Position numbers and translations under genes: made by a program
Source of the DNA: JACVRW01 sp963808775
GTDB taxonomy: Bacteria > Actinomycetota > Thermoleophilia > Solirubrobacterales > Thermoleophilaceae
Assembly (NCBI GenBank): GCA_963808775.1
Contig: CAWEGR010000005.1
Span: 868,001 to 932,000, forward strand
DNA: 64,000 nt
Direction: 5' to 3'
In this document: positions 36,526 through 45,124 of the stretch, in pieces
How positions within the stretch are numbered: position 1 is the first letter of the stretch
How the letters are laid out: each line of letters begins with the position of its first letter
The notes under the pieces: model-generated
Told to the model about the DNA's origin: nothing
What the model saw: the letters and a program-made list of their open reading frames with translations, nothing else
Database searches by the model: none

Positions 36526-37434
36526 GCGTCGCGGCCGGCACGCTCGCCCCACCGCCCGGCCGCCAGGGACCGGGTCCCGTGCCCGGGGCGCTCGTCGACG
36601 CCCTCGACCTGGCCTTCGTGCGCCGCGCGAGCGGCGTGATCGCGGGTGAGCACAGGGCGGCGGGCGTGGGCAGCGGAATGGAGCTTGCGCAGCTGCGCCC
36701 GTACCAGCCGGGCGACGACGTGCGCCGGCTCGACGCCTCGCGCCACGGCCCGCACGGGCATCCCGCACGTCCGCCAGCAGGTGCCCGAGCGCCTGCTCAG
36801 CACCTGGCTCGTGGTCGACCTGTCCCCGTCGATGGCCTTCGGGACCGCGGACCGCCTCAAGAGCGACGTCGCCGAGGGCGTCGTCGACCTGCTCGCCCGG
36901 CTCGCCGTGCGCCGCGGCGGGCGCGTCGGGCTCGTCAGCTTCGGCGTTCCCGAGCCGCGCCTGCTGCCGCCGCGCGGAGGGCGCGACGCGCGGGTCGCCC
37001 TCGGCCGCGCGCTGGCCGACGGAGTGGCGCTCGACGGCAGCGAGGGCGAGCCGCTCGAGGCCGCGCTCGCGCGCATCGGCCGGCTCGCGCGCAGCGCCTG
37101 CCTGCTCGTCGTGATCTCGGACTTCGCGGAGCCCGAGCGCTGGGCCCGCCGCCTGGCCGCGCTCGGCGCCCGCCACACCCTGCTCGCCGTCGAGGTGCGC
37201 GACCCGCGCGAGGACAGCCTGCCGGCGGTCGGCCGGCTCGAGATGGTCGACCCGGAGAGCGGCCGCCGGATCGAGGCGGACACCTCGAGCCGCGGCCTGC
37301 GCGAGGCCTACGAGGCTGCGGCCGCCGAGCGGCGCGCCGAGATCGCGACGGCCCTGCGCCGCGCGGGCTCGGAGCACGTGGTCGTGTCGACGCAGGGCGA
37401 GTGGGCGCGCCAGCTCGGGAGGGGCCTCGCGTGA
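36522..37434 (+). CDS. DUF58 domain protein, frameshifted
   Basis: About 303 residues after removing one inserted base near 36741 (GCCTCGCGCCACGG). The first frame holds GVIAGEHRAAGVGSGMELAQ and LRPYQPGDDVRRLDAS, the DUF58 core signature; the second continues TARTGIPHVRQQVPERL, then WLVVDLSPSMAFGTADRLKS with a vWA-like DxSxS motif. GTG start overlapping moxR; the stop overlaps the next vWA gene by 4 bases. DUF58 proteins are thought to work with MoxR and vWA partners on envelope substrates. Confidence 0.88.
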
Positions 37435-38369
37435 GCTTCGCCGCGCCCGCCTTCCTCGCCGCGCTGCTCGTCGTGCCGCTGGCGCTGCTCGCCTATCTCG
37501 CCGCCCGCCGGCGCTCGCGCCGCTACGCCGTGCGCTTCCCGGGCGTCCCGCTGCTCGCGGGGCTGCTGCCGCGCCAGTCGCGCTGGCGGCGGGTCGTGCC
37601 GCTCACCCTGTTCCTGACCGCGCTCGCGGCGCTCGCGCTCGCGCTGGCGCGCCCGCACGCGACGGTGGCCGTGCCGCGCGAGCAGGCCACGGTCGTGCTC
37701 GTCACGGACGTGTCGCGCTCGATGCTCGCCGACGACGTCGACCCGAGCCGGCTCGAGGCCGCCCGCGCCGCCGCGCTCAAGCTGGTCGACGAGCTGCCCG
37801 ACGAGACGAGGCTCGGGATGGTCGCGTTCGCCGAGGAGCCGCAGACGATCGAGCCGCCGAGCGACGACCGCGACCGCATCCGGGACACGATCGAGGCGCT
37901 CGCCGCCGACGGCGGCACCGGCACCGGCGAGGCGCTCGCCGCGGCCGTGCGCATGGTCGACGGCAGGGGTGAGGAGCGCGTCCCGGCCGCGATCGTGCTG
38001 CTCTCGGACGGCAAGGTCACGATCGGCCGCGACCCGCTGCCGGTCGCGCGCGTCGCGCGCCGGCTCGGGATCCCGATCCACACCGTCGCGCTCGGAACGG
38101 AGAGCGCGGTGATCCGGACGCCGGACGGCGGGCTGCTGCCCGTGCCGCCCGACCCGGAGACGATGGCGCGCATCGCGAAGCTGTCGGGCGGGCGCACGTT
38201 CGCCGTCAGCGACGCGGGCGAGCTCGGCGACATCTACGAGGAGCTCGGCTCCCGGGTCGCCACCCGGGAGGAGGAGCGCGAGGTCACAGCCGCCTTCGCC
38301 GCGGGCGGGATCGTCCTGCTGCTGATCGCCGCGGGCGCAGGCCTGCGCACCACGGCGCGCCTGCCCTGA
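37431..38369 (+). CDS. vWA-domain membrane protein (BatA-like), copy 2
   Basis: 312 residues from GTG 37431, overlapping the DUF58 stop. Two N-terminal transmembrane helices, then a vWA domain with MIDAS DVSRSM (DxSxS kept, though a bulky Arg replaces the usual small residue), GGTGTGEALAAAV and LLSDGK. A C-terminal hydrophobic helix (IVLLLIAAGAGL) follows. Clearly paralogous to the gene at 32579; the pair brackets the convergent two-component system. Confidence 0.88.
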   Translation: MSFAAPAFLAALLVVPLALLAYLAARRRSRRYAVRFPGVPLLAGLLPRQSRWRRVVPLTLFLTALAALALALARPHATVAVPREQATVVLVTDVSRSMLADDVDPSRLEAARAAALKLVDELPDETRLGMVAFAEEPQTIEPPSDDRDRIRDTIEALAADGGTGTGEALAAAVRMVDGRGEERVPAAIVLLSDGKVTIGRDPLPVARVARRLGIPIHTVALGTESAVIRTPDGGLLPVPPDPETMARIAKLSGGRTFAVSDAGELGDIYEELGSRVATREEEREVTAAFAAGGIVLLLIAAGAGLRTTARLP

Positions 38370-38388
38370 CGCGCCTAAGCTCGGTCGG

Positions 38389-39147
38389 GTGCGCCTGGCC
38401 AAGTACCTCGCCCACGCCGGAGTGGCCTCGCGGCGCGCGGCCGAGGTGCTGATCGCCGAGGGGCGCGTGAGCGTCCGGGGCGAGACCGTCACCGATCCGG
38501 CCAGGGACGTCGACGAGACGAGCGCCGTGACGGTCGACTCGCGGCCCGTGCGCCCCGAGCCGCTCGAGGTGCACGTGCTGAACAAGCCCGCGGGCGTCGT
38601 GTCGACCGCCCGCGACACGCACGGCCGGCCGACGGTCGTGGACCTCGTCGCCTCACACAGGCGCCTCTACCCGGTCGGGCGCCTCGACGCCGACACCACC
38701 GGCCTGATCCTGCTCACGAACGACGGGGAGCTCGCGGAGCGCCTCACCCACCCGCGCTACGGAGTCGAGAAGGTCTACCGCGCCCGCGTGGTGCCGGCGC
38801 GCGTGCCGGCGCGCGCCCTCGAGCAGCTGCGCCGCGGCGTCGAGCTCGAGGAGGGCAGGACCGCTCCGGCGCGTGCCCGCCAGCCGAAGCCGGGAGTCGT
38901 CGAGATCACGCTGCGCGAGGGCAAGAAGCGCCAGGTGCGCCGCATGCTCGAGGCCGTGGGCCACCGGGTGGCGGCGCTCGAGCGGGTGGCGTTCGGGCCG
39001 CTCGGCCTGCGTGGCCTCGAGCCGGGCCAGAGCCGCCGGCTCAGCCGCTCCGAGGTCGAGCGGCTGCGTCGCGCGGCGGGCGAGCCGAAGCCACGCGGGG
39101 CGGGCGCTCGCGGCGGACGTCCTCGGCGGCCTCGCGCGGCGCGCTGA
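38389..39147 (+). CDS. Pseudouridine synthase, RsuA/RluB family
   Basis: 252 residues from GTG 38389. An N-terminal S4 RNA-binding domain (RLAKYLAHAGVASRRAAEVL) precedes the catalytic domain, which has the active-site Asp in YPVGRLDADTTGLILLTNDG. The motif GKKRQVRRMLEAVGH is characteristic of the RsuA/RluB/RluE/RluF subfamily. The C-terminal about 25 residues are Arg/Gly-rich and may be an extension. Whether it modifies 23S (RluB-like) or 16S (RsuA-like) rRNA is not decidable here; in actinobacteria the scpAB-neighbourhood enzyme is usually RluB-like. Confidence 0.92.
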   Translation: MRLAKYLAHAGVASRRAAEVLIAEGRVSVRGETVTDPARDVDETSAVTVDSRPVRPEPLEVHVLNKPAGVVSTARDTHGRPTVVDLVASHRRLYPVGRLDADTTGLILLTNDGELAERLTHPRYGVEKVYRARVVPARVPARALEQLRRGVELEEGRTAPARARQPKPGVVEITLREGKKRQVRRMLEAVGHRVAALERVAFGPLGLRGLEPGQSRRLSRSEVERLRRAAGEPKPRGAGARGGRPRRPRAAR

Positions 39148-39371
39148 GCGGCGGCGGAGGCCAGCACTCCCTGGCGATGCGGGCGGCCATCACGGCCCGT
39201 GCGTCGAACTGCTGCATGTCCTCTCCCTTCGTCCGTCCGGTGCCGGGTCGGCCACCGCCGCACCCGCCGCGCGGGCGGGCTCTAGGGCGCGGTGGCGCCG
39301 GCTACTCGGAGGAGGGGAGAGCGCACTGCGCGGCAGAGTACACGGCCGCGCCTGCCAGAATGGCCCGCCGC

Positions 39372-39737
39372 ATGAGGCTGAGAGCGCTGCGAGGGGCCAT
39401 CACCGTCGACGTCAACGAAGCGGACGCGATTCTCGCCGCCACCACGGAGCTCGTGCGCGAGGTGATGGCACGCAACGCGCTCGCGCCCGACGACATGGTG
39501 AGCTGCATCTTCACCCTCACGGACGACCTCGACGCCGAGTTCCCGGCGGTCGCCGCGCGCCACCTCGGGCTCGACCATGTGCCGCTGCTCTGCACCCGCG
39601 AGATCCCGGTGCCGGGCTCGCTGCCGCGAGTGATCCGGCTCCTGCTTCACTGCTACGCGGATCCAGCCAGTCAGGCTCACCATGTCTACCTGCGCGAGGC
39701 CGTGTCGCTGCGCCGCGACCTCGAGGGAGCACAGTGA
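39372..39737 (+). CDS. aroH: Monofunctional chorismate mutase, AroH type
   Basis: 121 residues from ATG 39372 (MRLRALRGAITVDVNEADAI). The trimeric AroH fold is recognised by LRALRGAITVD with the active-site Arg, MVSCIFTLTDDLDAEFPAVA and the C-terminal IPVPGSLPRVIRLLLHCY. Converts chorismate to prephenate for Phe/Tyr synthesis. The open frame extends upstream to 39177 but without similarity. The stop overlaps the aminotransferase start (GTGA). The 224 bases before this gene (39148-39371) hold no convincing gene. Confidence 0.93.
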   Translation: MRLRALRGAITVDVNEADAILAATTELVREVMARNALAPDDMVSCIFTLTDDLDAEFPAVAARHLGLDHVPLLCTREIPVPGSLPRVIRLLLHCYADPASQAHHVYLREAVSLRRDLEGAQ

Positions 39738-40816
39738 CCCCCGGAATCGAGTTCAACAGCCGCCTCGGCGGCGTCCCGGTCTACCCGGCGGCCGCCACCT
39801 ACGAGTTCGAGGGCGAGCTCGTCAAGCTCGCCTCGAACGAGACGCCGTTCGTGCCGCACCCGCAGGTGATCGAGGCCATCCAGGGCGCGCTCCGGACCCT
39901 GCACCGCTACCCGGACCCGGCCAAGACGGCCCTGCGCCACGCGATCGCGGACCGCACGGGGGTGCCGGCCGGGCGGATCGCGATCGGCAACGGCTCCTGC
40001 GAGCTCCTGATCGCGGCGGGCGACGCCCTGCTCGAGCCGGGCGCCGAGCTCGTCTACGCGTGGCCCTCGTTCTCGATCTACCCGCACGTCGCGGCGATGT
40101 CGGGGGCCCGCGCCATCGAGGTGCCCCTGAACGACGCGGGCGAGCACGACCTCGAGGCCATGGCCCGCGAGGTCACGGCCGCCACGCGCCTCGTGATCGT
40201 CTGCAACCCGAACAACCCCTCGGCGACCGCGCTTCCCGTCGACGCGATCGACGCCTTCGTCGGCGAGCTGCCGCGTCACCTCGCCGTGATCGTCGACGAG
40301 GCCTACATCGAGTTCTCGATGCTCCAGGACCCGGACGACTCGCTCGACCTGATCGAGCGCCATCCGAACCTGATCCTGCTGCGCACCTTCTCGAAGGTCT
40401 ACGGCCTGTGTGGGCTGCGGGTGGGCTACTCGCTCGGCTCGGAGGACTTCCGCAGCGCGGTCGACCGCGTGCGCCAGCCGTTCTCCGTCAACGCGCTCGC
40501 GCTCGTGGCCGCCACGGAGGCGCTGCGGCACGTGGACGAGCTCGAGCGGCGCATCGAGCAGAACACGATCGAGCGCGTGCACGTGGAGTCCGAGCTCGCC
40601 GCCCGCGGCCTCGATACGACGGACAGCCAGGCGAACTTCTCCTGGGTGTCGCTCGGCGACCGCGACGAGGACGCGATCGTCGACGGCCTCGCCCGCCGCG
40701 GCATCATCGTGCGCGCGGGCAGGGCGCTCGGCGGGGAGGGCCGCATGCGCGTGACGTATGGGTCGCGCTTCGAGAACGACCGCTTCCTCGCGGCGCTCGA
40801 CGAGCTTCTTGGTTGA
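39734..40816 (+). CDS. Histidinol-phosphate/aromatic aminotransferase (HisC-like)
   Basis: 360 residues from GTG 39734. Fold-type I PLP enzyme with LASNETPFVPHPQVIEAI, YPDPAKTALRHAIA, CNPNNPSATALP, the VIVDEAYIEF motif and the PLP-lysine motif LLRTFSKVYGLCGLRVGY. Family members transaminate histidinol phosphate or aromatic keto acids; the position between chorismate mutase and DAHP synthase/prephenate dehydrogenase favours an aromatic (phenylpyruvate or 4-hydroxyphenylpyruvate) role. That specificity is inference from context. Confidence 0.9.
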   Translation: MTPGIEFNSRLGGVPVYPAAATYEFEGELVKLASNETPFVPHPQVIEAIQGALRTLHRYPDPAKTALRHAIADRTGVPAGRIAIGNGSCELLIAAGDALLEPGAELVYAWPSFSIYPHVAAMSGARAIEVPLNDAGEHDLEAMAREVTAATRLVIVCNPNNPSATALPVDAIDAFVGELPRHLAVIVDEAYIEFSMLQDPDDSLDLIERHPNLILLRTFSKVYGLCGLRVGYSLGSEDFRSAVDRVRQPFSVNALALVAATEALRHVDELERRIEQNTIERVHVESELAARGLDTTDSQANFSWVSLGDRDEDAIVDGLARRGIIVRAGRALGGEGRMRVTYGSRFENDRFLAALDELLG

Positions 40817-40828
40817 CGAACGTCACGT

Positions 40829-40856
40829 TTGCGCTCGCCGGGGCGTGCTGTACTCT
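40829..40856 (+). promoter_or_regulatory. Predicted promoter of the aroF leader transcript
   Basis: TTGCGC (40829-40834) and TACTCT (40851-40856) are separated by 16 bases. A start site about 6-8 bases later would put the transcript 5' end within a few bases of the leader-peptide ATG at 40866, implying a near-leaderless leader peptide. Confidence 0.45.
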
Positions 40857-40865
40857 GAGCCTCGA

Positions 40866-40958
40866 ATGTCCCGCCTGGCCACGCCGACTCGCAGCGAACG
40901 CGCCCCCGAGGGCGTCGCTCCGCGTGGCCACTTCTTTTCGTATTGGCGATTTAGCTAG
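40866..40958 (+). CDS. Aromatic-rich attenuation leader peptide upstream of aroF
   Basis: A 30-codon frame in the 255-base gap before aroF starts MSRLATPTRS and ends GHFFSYWRFS-stop. Five of its last eight codons encode aromatic residues (Phe23, Phe24, Tyr26, Trp27, Phe29), the three end products of the pathway whose first enzyme follows. The TAG stop's last base is the first base of a 10-bp inverted repeat. This is the classic arrangement of a ribosome-stalling leader: charged tRNA shortage would stall ribosomes at 40932-40952 and alter downstream folding. The peptide function is inferred from composition and position only. Confidence 0.7.
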   Translation: MSRLATPTRSERAPEGVAPRGHFFSYWRFS

Positions 40959-41019
40959 GCGTCCGGCAGCGACCGCCGCACCTGGTCGCGCCCGAGACAG
41001 CTCCGAGCCGCCGGACGCC
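40911..41019 (+). promoter_or_regulatory. Attenuator-like mutually exclusive RNA stems before aroF
   Basis: GGCGTCCGGC at 40958-40967 and GCCGGACGCC at 41010-41019 are a perfect 10-bp inverted repeat with a 42-base loop. A second copy of the left arm's core, GGCGTC, lies at 40911-40916 inside the leader peptide and could compete for GACGCC at 41014-41019. A ribosome stalled on the aromatic codons would cover the region between, so the two pairings could switch with aminoacyl-tRNA supply. There is no T-tract after the stem, so the output may be Rho- or translation-dependent rather than intrinsic termination. Confidence 0.6.
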
Positions 41020-41071
41020 GCTCCGCATCAGCATCGCCAACCGCAGAGACTCTGAAAGGCTTTAGGGACAA

Positions 41072-42097
41072 ATGATGATCGTGATGAAAGAGGGGGCGTC
41101 GCCGGCGGAGATCGACGCCGTCGTCCGGCGCGTCCAGGCAGTGGGCGCCAGCGCCCATGTCTCGCAGGGCGAGCTCGTGACCGTGATCGGCGCGATCGGC
41201 GACCGCGAGCACGTGGCGAACCTCGGTCTCGACGGCGCGCCGGGGGTCGACCACCTGGTGCCGATCCTCAAGCCGTACAAGCTCTCCTCGCTCGAGTACA
41301 AGCGCGGCGAGCGCACGGTGGTCGAGATCGACGGGCGCAAGATCGGGGGCGACTACTTCGCCACGATCGCCGGCCCGTGCACGGTCGAGTCGCGCGAGGT
41401 GCTGCTGAGCGCGGCGCACACCGTCAAGGAGGCGGGCGCGCAGATGCTGCGCGGCGGCGCGTACAAGCCGCGCACCTCGCCCTACTCGTTCCAGGGACTG
41501 GGCGAGGCGGGGCTGCGGCTGCTCGCCGAGGCGAAGGCCGAGACCGGTCTTCCAATCGTCACCGAGCTGATGGACGTGCGAGATCTCGACGCCGTGCTCG
41601 AGGTCGCTGACGTGATCCAGCTCGGCGCGCGCAACATGCAGAACTACACGCTGCTCACCGAGGTCGGGCGCTCGGGCCGGCCGGTGCTGCTGAAGCGCGG
41701 CCTCTCGGCCACGCTCGAGGAGCTCCTGATGGCCGCCGAGTACGTCCTCAAGGAGGGCAACGAGAACGTGCTGCTGTGCGAGCGCGGGATCCGCACCTTC
41801 GAGCCCGGCTACCGCTTCACGCTCGACCTGATGGCCGTGCCCGTGCTTCGCGAGCTGACCCACCTGCCGATCGTGATCGACCCGAGCCATGCAGCGGGCA
41901 AGCGCTCGCTCGTCGAGCCGCTGTCGCTGGCGGCGGCGGCCGCGGGCGCGGACGGCGTCATCGTCGAGGTCCATCCCTGCCCCGAGGAGGCCGTCTGCGA
42001 CGGCCCGCAGGCGCTCGTGGCGGAGGAGTTCGAGGCGTACCTGCGCAAGCTCGAGGCCGCGGCGGAACTGGCCGGGAAGACGCTCGAGCGGGTGTGA
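41072..42097 (+). CDS. aroF: 3-deoxy-7-phosphoheptulonate synthase (DAHP synthase), AroF/type I-beta
   Basis: First enzyme of the shikimate pathway. 341 residues: an N-terminal ferredoxin-like (ACT-like) regulatory domain (about 1-75, IVMKEGASPAEIDAVVRRVQ), then a TIM barrel with FATIAGPCTVESREVLL, QMLRGGAYKPRTSPYSFQG, VLLKRGLSATLEELLMAAEY and PIVIDPSHAAGKRS. The N-terminal domain is the usual site of feedback regulation in this subtype. Expression is probably attenuated by the leader peptide at 40866. It begins an aroF-tyrA-aroA-cmk-der run. Confidence 0.95.
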   Translation: MMIVMKEGASPAEIDAVVRRVQAVGASAHVSQGELVTVIGAIGDREHVANLGLDGAPGVDHLVPILKPYKLSSLEYKRGERTVVEIDGRKIGGDYFATIAGPCTVESREVLLSAAHTVKEAGAQMLRGGAYKPRTSPYSFQGLGEAGLRLLAEAKAETGLPIVTELMDVRDLDAVLEVADVIQLGARNMQNYTLLTEVGRSGRPVLLKRGLSATLEELLMAAEYVLKEGNENVLLCERGIRTFEPGYRFTLDLMAVPVLRELTHLPIVIDPSHAAGKRSLVEPLSLAAAAAGADGVIVEVHPCPEEAVCDGPQALVAEEFEAYLRKLEAAAELAGKTLERV

Positions 42098-42110
42098 GGA
42101 CGGGCGCCTC

Positions 42111-43175
42111 TTGAGGGTCGCCGTCCTCGGCGTGGGCCTGATCGGAGGATCGATCGGGCTCGCCGCGCGGAAGCACCTGCGGGACGTCGAGGTTGTGGGG
42201 TACGGCCGCTCGCCCGAGCGGCTCGAGCGCGCGCTCGAGCTCGGCGCGATCGACCGGGCCGCCGCGAGCCTCGAGGAGGCGCTCGACGACGCCGAGATCT
42301 GCTTCGCGTGCGCTCCCGTCGGCGCCCTTCCGGATCAGCTCGCAGCCGCGCTGCAGGCGGCCTCCGCGGGCTGCGTCGTGAGCGACGTCGGCTCGACCAA
42401 GGGCGGGCCGCTCGGCGGCGTCGAGGACCCGCGCTACGTCGGCGGGCATCCGATCGCGGGCGCCGAGACCGCGGGCGTCGAGCACGCCCGCGCCGACCTG
42501 TTCGAGGGCGCCGTCTGGTACCTCGCGCCGCACGAGCGCTCGGCGGGGCTCCTGTACGAGCGCCTGCACCGCTTCGTGGTCGACCTGGGCGCCCGGCCGG
42601 TGGCGATCGACCCGGAGACGCACGACCGCCTGGTCGCCGTCTTCAGCCATCTGCCCCACGTGCTCGCGAACGTGCTCGCCTCCCAGGCGGCCGCGCGGCT
42701 CACGGGCCATCACGAGGCGCTCAGGCAGGTCGGCCCGAGCTTTCGCGACATGACGCGCGTGGCGGGCGCGAACACCGACATGTGGGCGGACATCTACCGC
42801 GCGAACCGGGGGGCGATCGCCGAGGAGGTGCGCGCATTCCGCGAGGAGCTCGAGCGCGTGGAGGAGCTGCTCGAGAGCGGCGAGGTGGCCGGCTGGAACG
42901 ACCGCGCGCGCGAGGACCGGCGCGAGCTGCTCGAGGCCGACGTGCCCGGCGGACCCGTCCACGAGCTGCGTCTCACCGTGCCGAATCGCCCCGGTATCGT
43001 CGCCCAGGTGGCTCTCGAGCTCGGCAGGGCGGGCGTGAACATCGTCGACATGGCGCTCGCGCCCGCGGCGGACATGCGCTCCGGCGCCATGAGCCTCTGG
43101 ATCGCGGGCGACGAGCAGGCGGGGCGCGCGCGGGAGCTGATCGCCGCGCTCGGCTTCCCGGTCGGCGAAGAGTGA
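42111..43175 (+). CDS. tyrA: Prephenate dehydrogenase TyrA with C-terminal ACT domain
   Basis: 354 residues. The start is set at TTG 42111 (LRVAVLGVGLIGGSIGLAAR), which begins the Rossmann NAD-binding loop and follows a GAGGACGGG ribosome-binding site; the longer open frame upstream is a shadow of aroF. Family motifs include VVSDVGSTKG, GGHPIAGAETAGVEHA, LFEGAVWYLAP and SHLPHVLANVLA. About residues 285-350 are an ACT domain (LRLTVPNRPGIVAQVALELG), giving likely feedback control by tyrosine. The stop overlaps aroA by 4 bases. Confidence 0.93.
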   Translation: MRVAVLGVGLIGGSIGLAARKHLRDVEVVGYGRSPERLERALELGAIDRAAASLEEALDDAEICFACAPVGALPDQLAAALQAASAGCVVSDVGSTKGGPLGGVEDPRYVGGHPIAGAETAGVEHARADLFEGAVWYLAPHERSAGLLYERLHRFVVDLGARPVAIDPETHDRLVAVFSHLPHVLANVLASQAAARLTGHHEALRQVGPSFRDMTRVAGANTDMWADIYRANRGAIAEEVRAFREELERVEELLESGEVAGWNDRAREDRRELLEADVPGGPVHELRLTVPNRPGIVAQVALELGRAGVNIVDMALAPAADMRSGAMSLWIAGDEQAGRARELIAALGFPVGEE

Positions 43176-44485
43176 CGGCGGCGGAGCGCTTCGAGCCGGC
43201 GGGCCCGCTCAAGGGCGACTACCGGCCACCGGCGGACAAGTCGATCTCCCATCGCGCCGCGCTGTTCGGCGCGATGTGCGACGAGCCGGTGAGCGTGCGC
43301 GGGTACCTCGACTCGGCCGACACGAACTCGACGCTCGACGCCGTGCGCACGCTCGGCGCCGGACTCGAGCGCGAGGACGACGGCCGGCTCGTGATCAGGG
43401 GAGTGGGGCTGCACGCGCCGCTCGACGCGACCGGCGGGATGATCGGCGTCGGCAACGCCGGGACGCTGATGCGCCTCCTGCCCGGCTGGCTCGCCGGACA
43501 GCCGGGCCGGACCTGGACGCTCGACGGCGACGAGTCGATCCGCCGGCGGCCGATGGACCGGGTCGCGGAGCCGCTGCGCCTGATGGGCGCCCACGTGGAG
43601 CTGCGCGACGAGCGCCTGCCGCCGGTGACGGTCCGCGGTGCGCAGCTCACGGGCGTCGACTATGAGCTGCCGGTCGCGAGCGCGCAGGTCAAGTCCTGCG
43701 TGCTGATGGCCGGGATGCTCGCCTCGGGCGAGACGAGGGTGACCGAGCGCGAGATGAGCCGCGACCACACGGAGCGGCTGCTGCGGATGGCGCGCGTCCC
43801 GTTCGAGCGCGACGGGCTGACGGCGCGGGTCTGCGAGGTCGACGAGCTCGAGCTCGACGAGCTCGTGGTTCCCGGCGACCCCTCCTCGGCCGCGTTCATC
43901 GTGGCGGCGGCGCTGCTCGTGCCCGGCTCGCGCGTGGTCGTGAGGGACGTGGGGCTGAACTGGACGCGGACGGGCTTCTTCGCGATCGCGAAGCGCATGG
44001 GCGCGGTGATCGTCGGCGAGCTCGAGCCGCCCGGCACCGAGGCGGCGGAGGAGCCGGTCGGCGAGCTCGACGTGGCGTCGGGGCCGCTCGAGGCGACGGT
44101 GGTCGAGCCGCACGAGGTCCCGCTCGCGATCGACGAGCTGACCCTCGTGGCCCTGCTCGGCGCCCACGCGGAGGGCGAGACGGTCGTGCGCGGCGCCCAG
44201 GAGCTGCGCCTGAAGGAGTCGGACCGCATCAGCGCGGTGGTCGACGGCCTGCGCGCCCTCGGCGCGGACATCGAGGCCACCCCCGACGGCTTCGCGGTGC
44301 GCGGCAGCGGCTCGCCGCTGCCGGGCGGCACGATCGAGTCCCGCGGCGACCACCGCATCGCGATGCTCGGGGCGGTGGCGGGCCTCGCGTCGAGCGGCGG
44401 CGTCGAGGTGGTCGGGATGGACGCCGCGGCCGTGTCCTATCCGGGCTTCCGCGACGACCTGCGCGGGCTGATCGAGCGCGGCTAG
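43172..44485 (+). CDS. aroA: 3-phosphoshikimate 1-carboxyvinyltransferase (EPSP synthase)
   Basis: 437 residues from GTG 43172. The shikimate-binding start reads GDYRPPADKSISHRAALFGA; then GNAGTLMRLLPGWLAG, RRRPMDRVAEPLRLMGA, ASAQVKSCVLMAGMLA, and the C-terminal LRLKESDRISAV and GDHRIAMLGAVAG. The active-site NAGT loop (GNAGTLMR) has Thr at the position changed in glyphosate-tolerant enzymes only in combination; no conclusion is drawn. It overlaps tyrA by 4 bases. Confidence 0.96.
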   Translation: MTAAERFEPAGPLKGDYRPPADKSISHRAALFGAMCDEPVSVRGYLDSADTNSTLDAVRTLGAGLEREDDGRLVIRGVGLHAPLDATGGMIGVGNAGTLMRLLPGWLAGQPGRTWTLDGDESIRRRPMDRVAEPLRLMGAHVELRDERLPPVTVRGAQLTGVDYELPVASAQVKSCVLMAGMLASGETRVTEREMSRDHTERLLRMARVPFERDGLTARVCEVDELELDELVVPGDPSSAAFIVAAALLVPGSRVVVRDVGLNWTRTGFFAIAKRMGAVIVGELEPPGTEAAEEPVGELDVASGPLEATVVEPHEVPLAIDELTLVALLGAHAEGETVVRGAQELRLKESDRISAVVDGLRALGADIEATPDGFAVRGSGSPLPGGTIESRGDHRIAMLGAVAGLASSGGVEVVGMDAAAVSYPGFRDDLRGLIERG

Positions 44486-44497
44486 TCTCGTCCGCCG

Positions 44498-45124
44498 ATG
44501 ATCGTCGCGATCGACGGGCCCGCCGGGGCCGGCAAGAGCACGGTCGCACGCGCGGCCGCGCGGGCGCTCGGCTTCACCTATCTCGACTCCGGGGCCATGT
44601 ACCGGGCCGTCGGGCTGCTGACGCTGCGCGCCGGCGGTCCGGCGTCGGAGCAGGCGCGCGAGCTCGAGATCTCGCTCGGCGACCGCGTGACGGCAAACGG
44701 TGAGGACGTGAGCGAGGCGATCCGCTCGCCCGAGGTGTCGGAGGCGGCGTCCAAGGTGGCCACGAACCCCGCGGTGCGCGAGGCGCTCGTGGCCAAGCAG
44801 CGCGAGCTGCTCGACGCGGGGGACTGGGTCGCCGAGGGGCGCGACATCGGCACCGTGGTCGCCCCGGACGCCGCGGTCAAGGTGTTCCTCACGGCGAGCC
44901 CGCGGGAGCGCGCGAGCAGGCGCGCCGCCGAGCTCGGCACCGACGTCGAGACCGTGCTCCGCGATCAGACGCTGCGCGACGCCGCCGACAGCTCGCGCGA
45001 GCACTCGCCGCTCGAGGTGGCCCCCGGCGCGGTCGAGCTCGACACGAGCGGCCTGACCGTCGACGAGGTCGTGGCGCGGATCGTCGAGCTGGTCGACCGG
45101 GCACGCGCCGCGGGCGGCGCATGA
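44498..45124 (+). CDS. cmk: Cytidylate kinase Cmk
   Basis: 208 residues. The P-loop is IDGPAGAGKSTVARAAARAL; LDSGAMYRAVG, the VAEGRDIGTVVAPDAAVKVF segment with the CMP-binding Arg-Asp, and the LID region RERASRRAAELG are present. Phosphorylates CMP/dCMP. It lies between aroA and der, a common actinobacterial order; it overlaps der by 4 bases. Confidence 0.96.
   Translation: MIVAIDGPAGAGKSTVARAAARALGFTYLDSGAMYRAVGLLTLRAGGPASEQARELEISLGDRVTANGEDVSEAIRSPEVSEAASKVATNPAVREALVAKQRELLDAGDWVAEGRDIGTVVAPDAAVKVFLTASPRERASRRAAELGTDVETVLRDQTLRDAADSSREHSPLEVAPGAVELDTSGLTVDEVVARIVELVDRARAAGGA

Noticed and set aside
35419..37377. 652-codon minus-strand frame opposite moxR and DUF58
   Set aside because: Low-complexity composition without motifs, fully opposite conserved genes.
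39148..39371. Minus-strand frame beginning MQQFDARAVMAARIAREC opposite the gap before aroH
   Set aside because: It runs straight into the shadow of the pseudouridine synthase gene with no domain or ribosome-binding site support.
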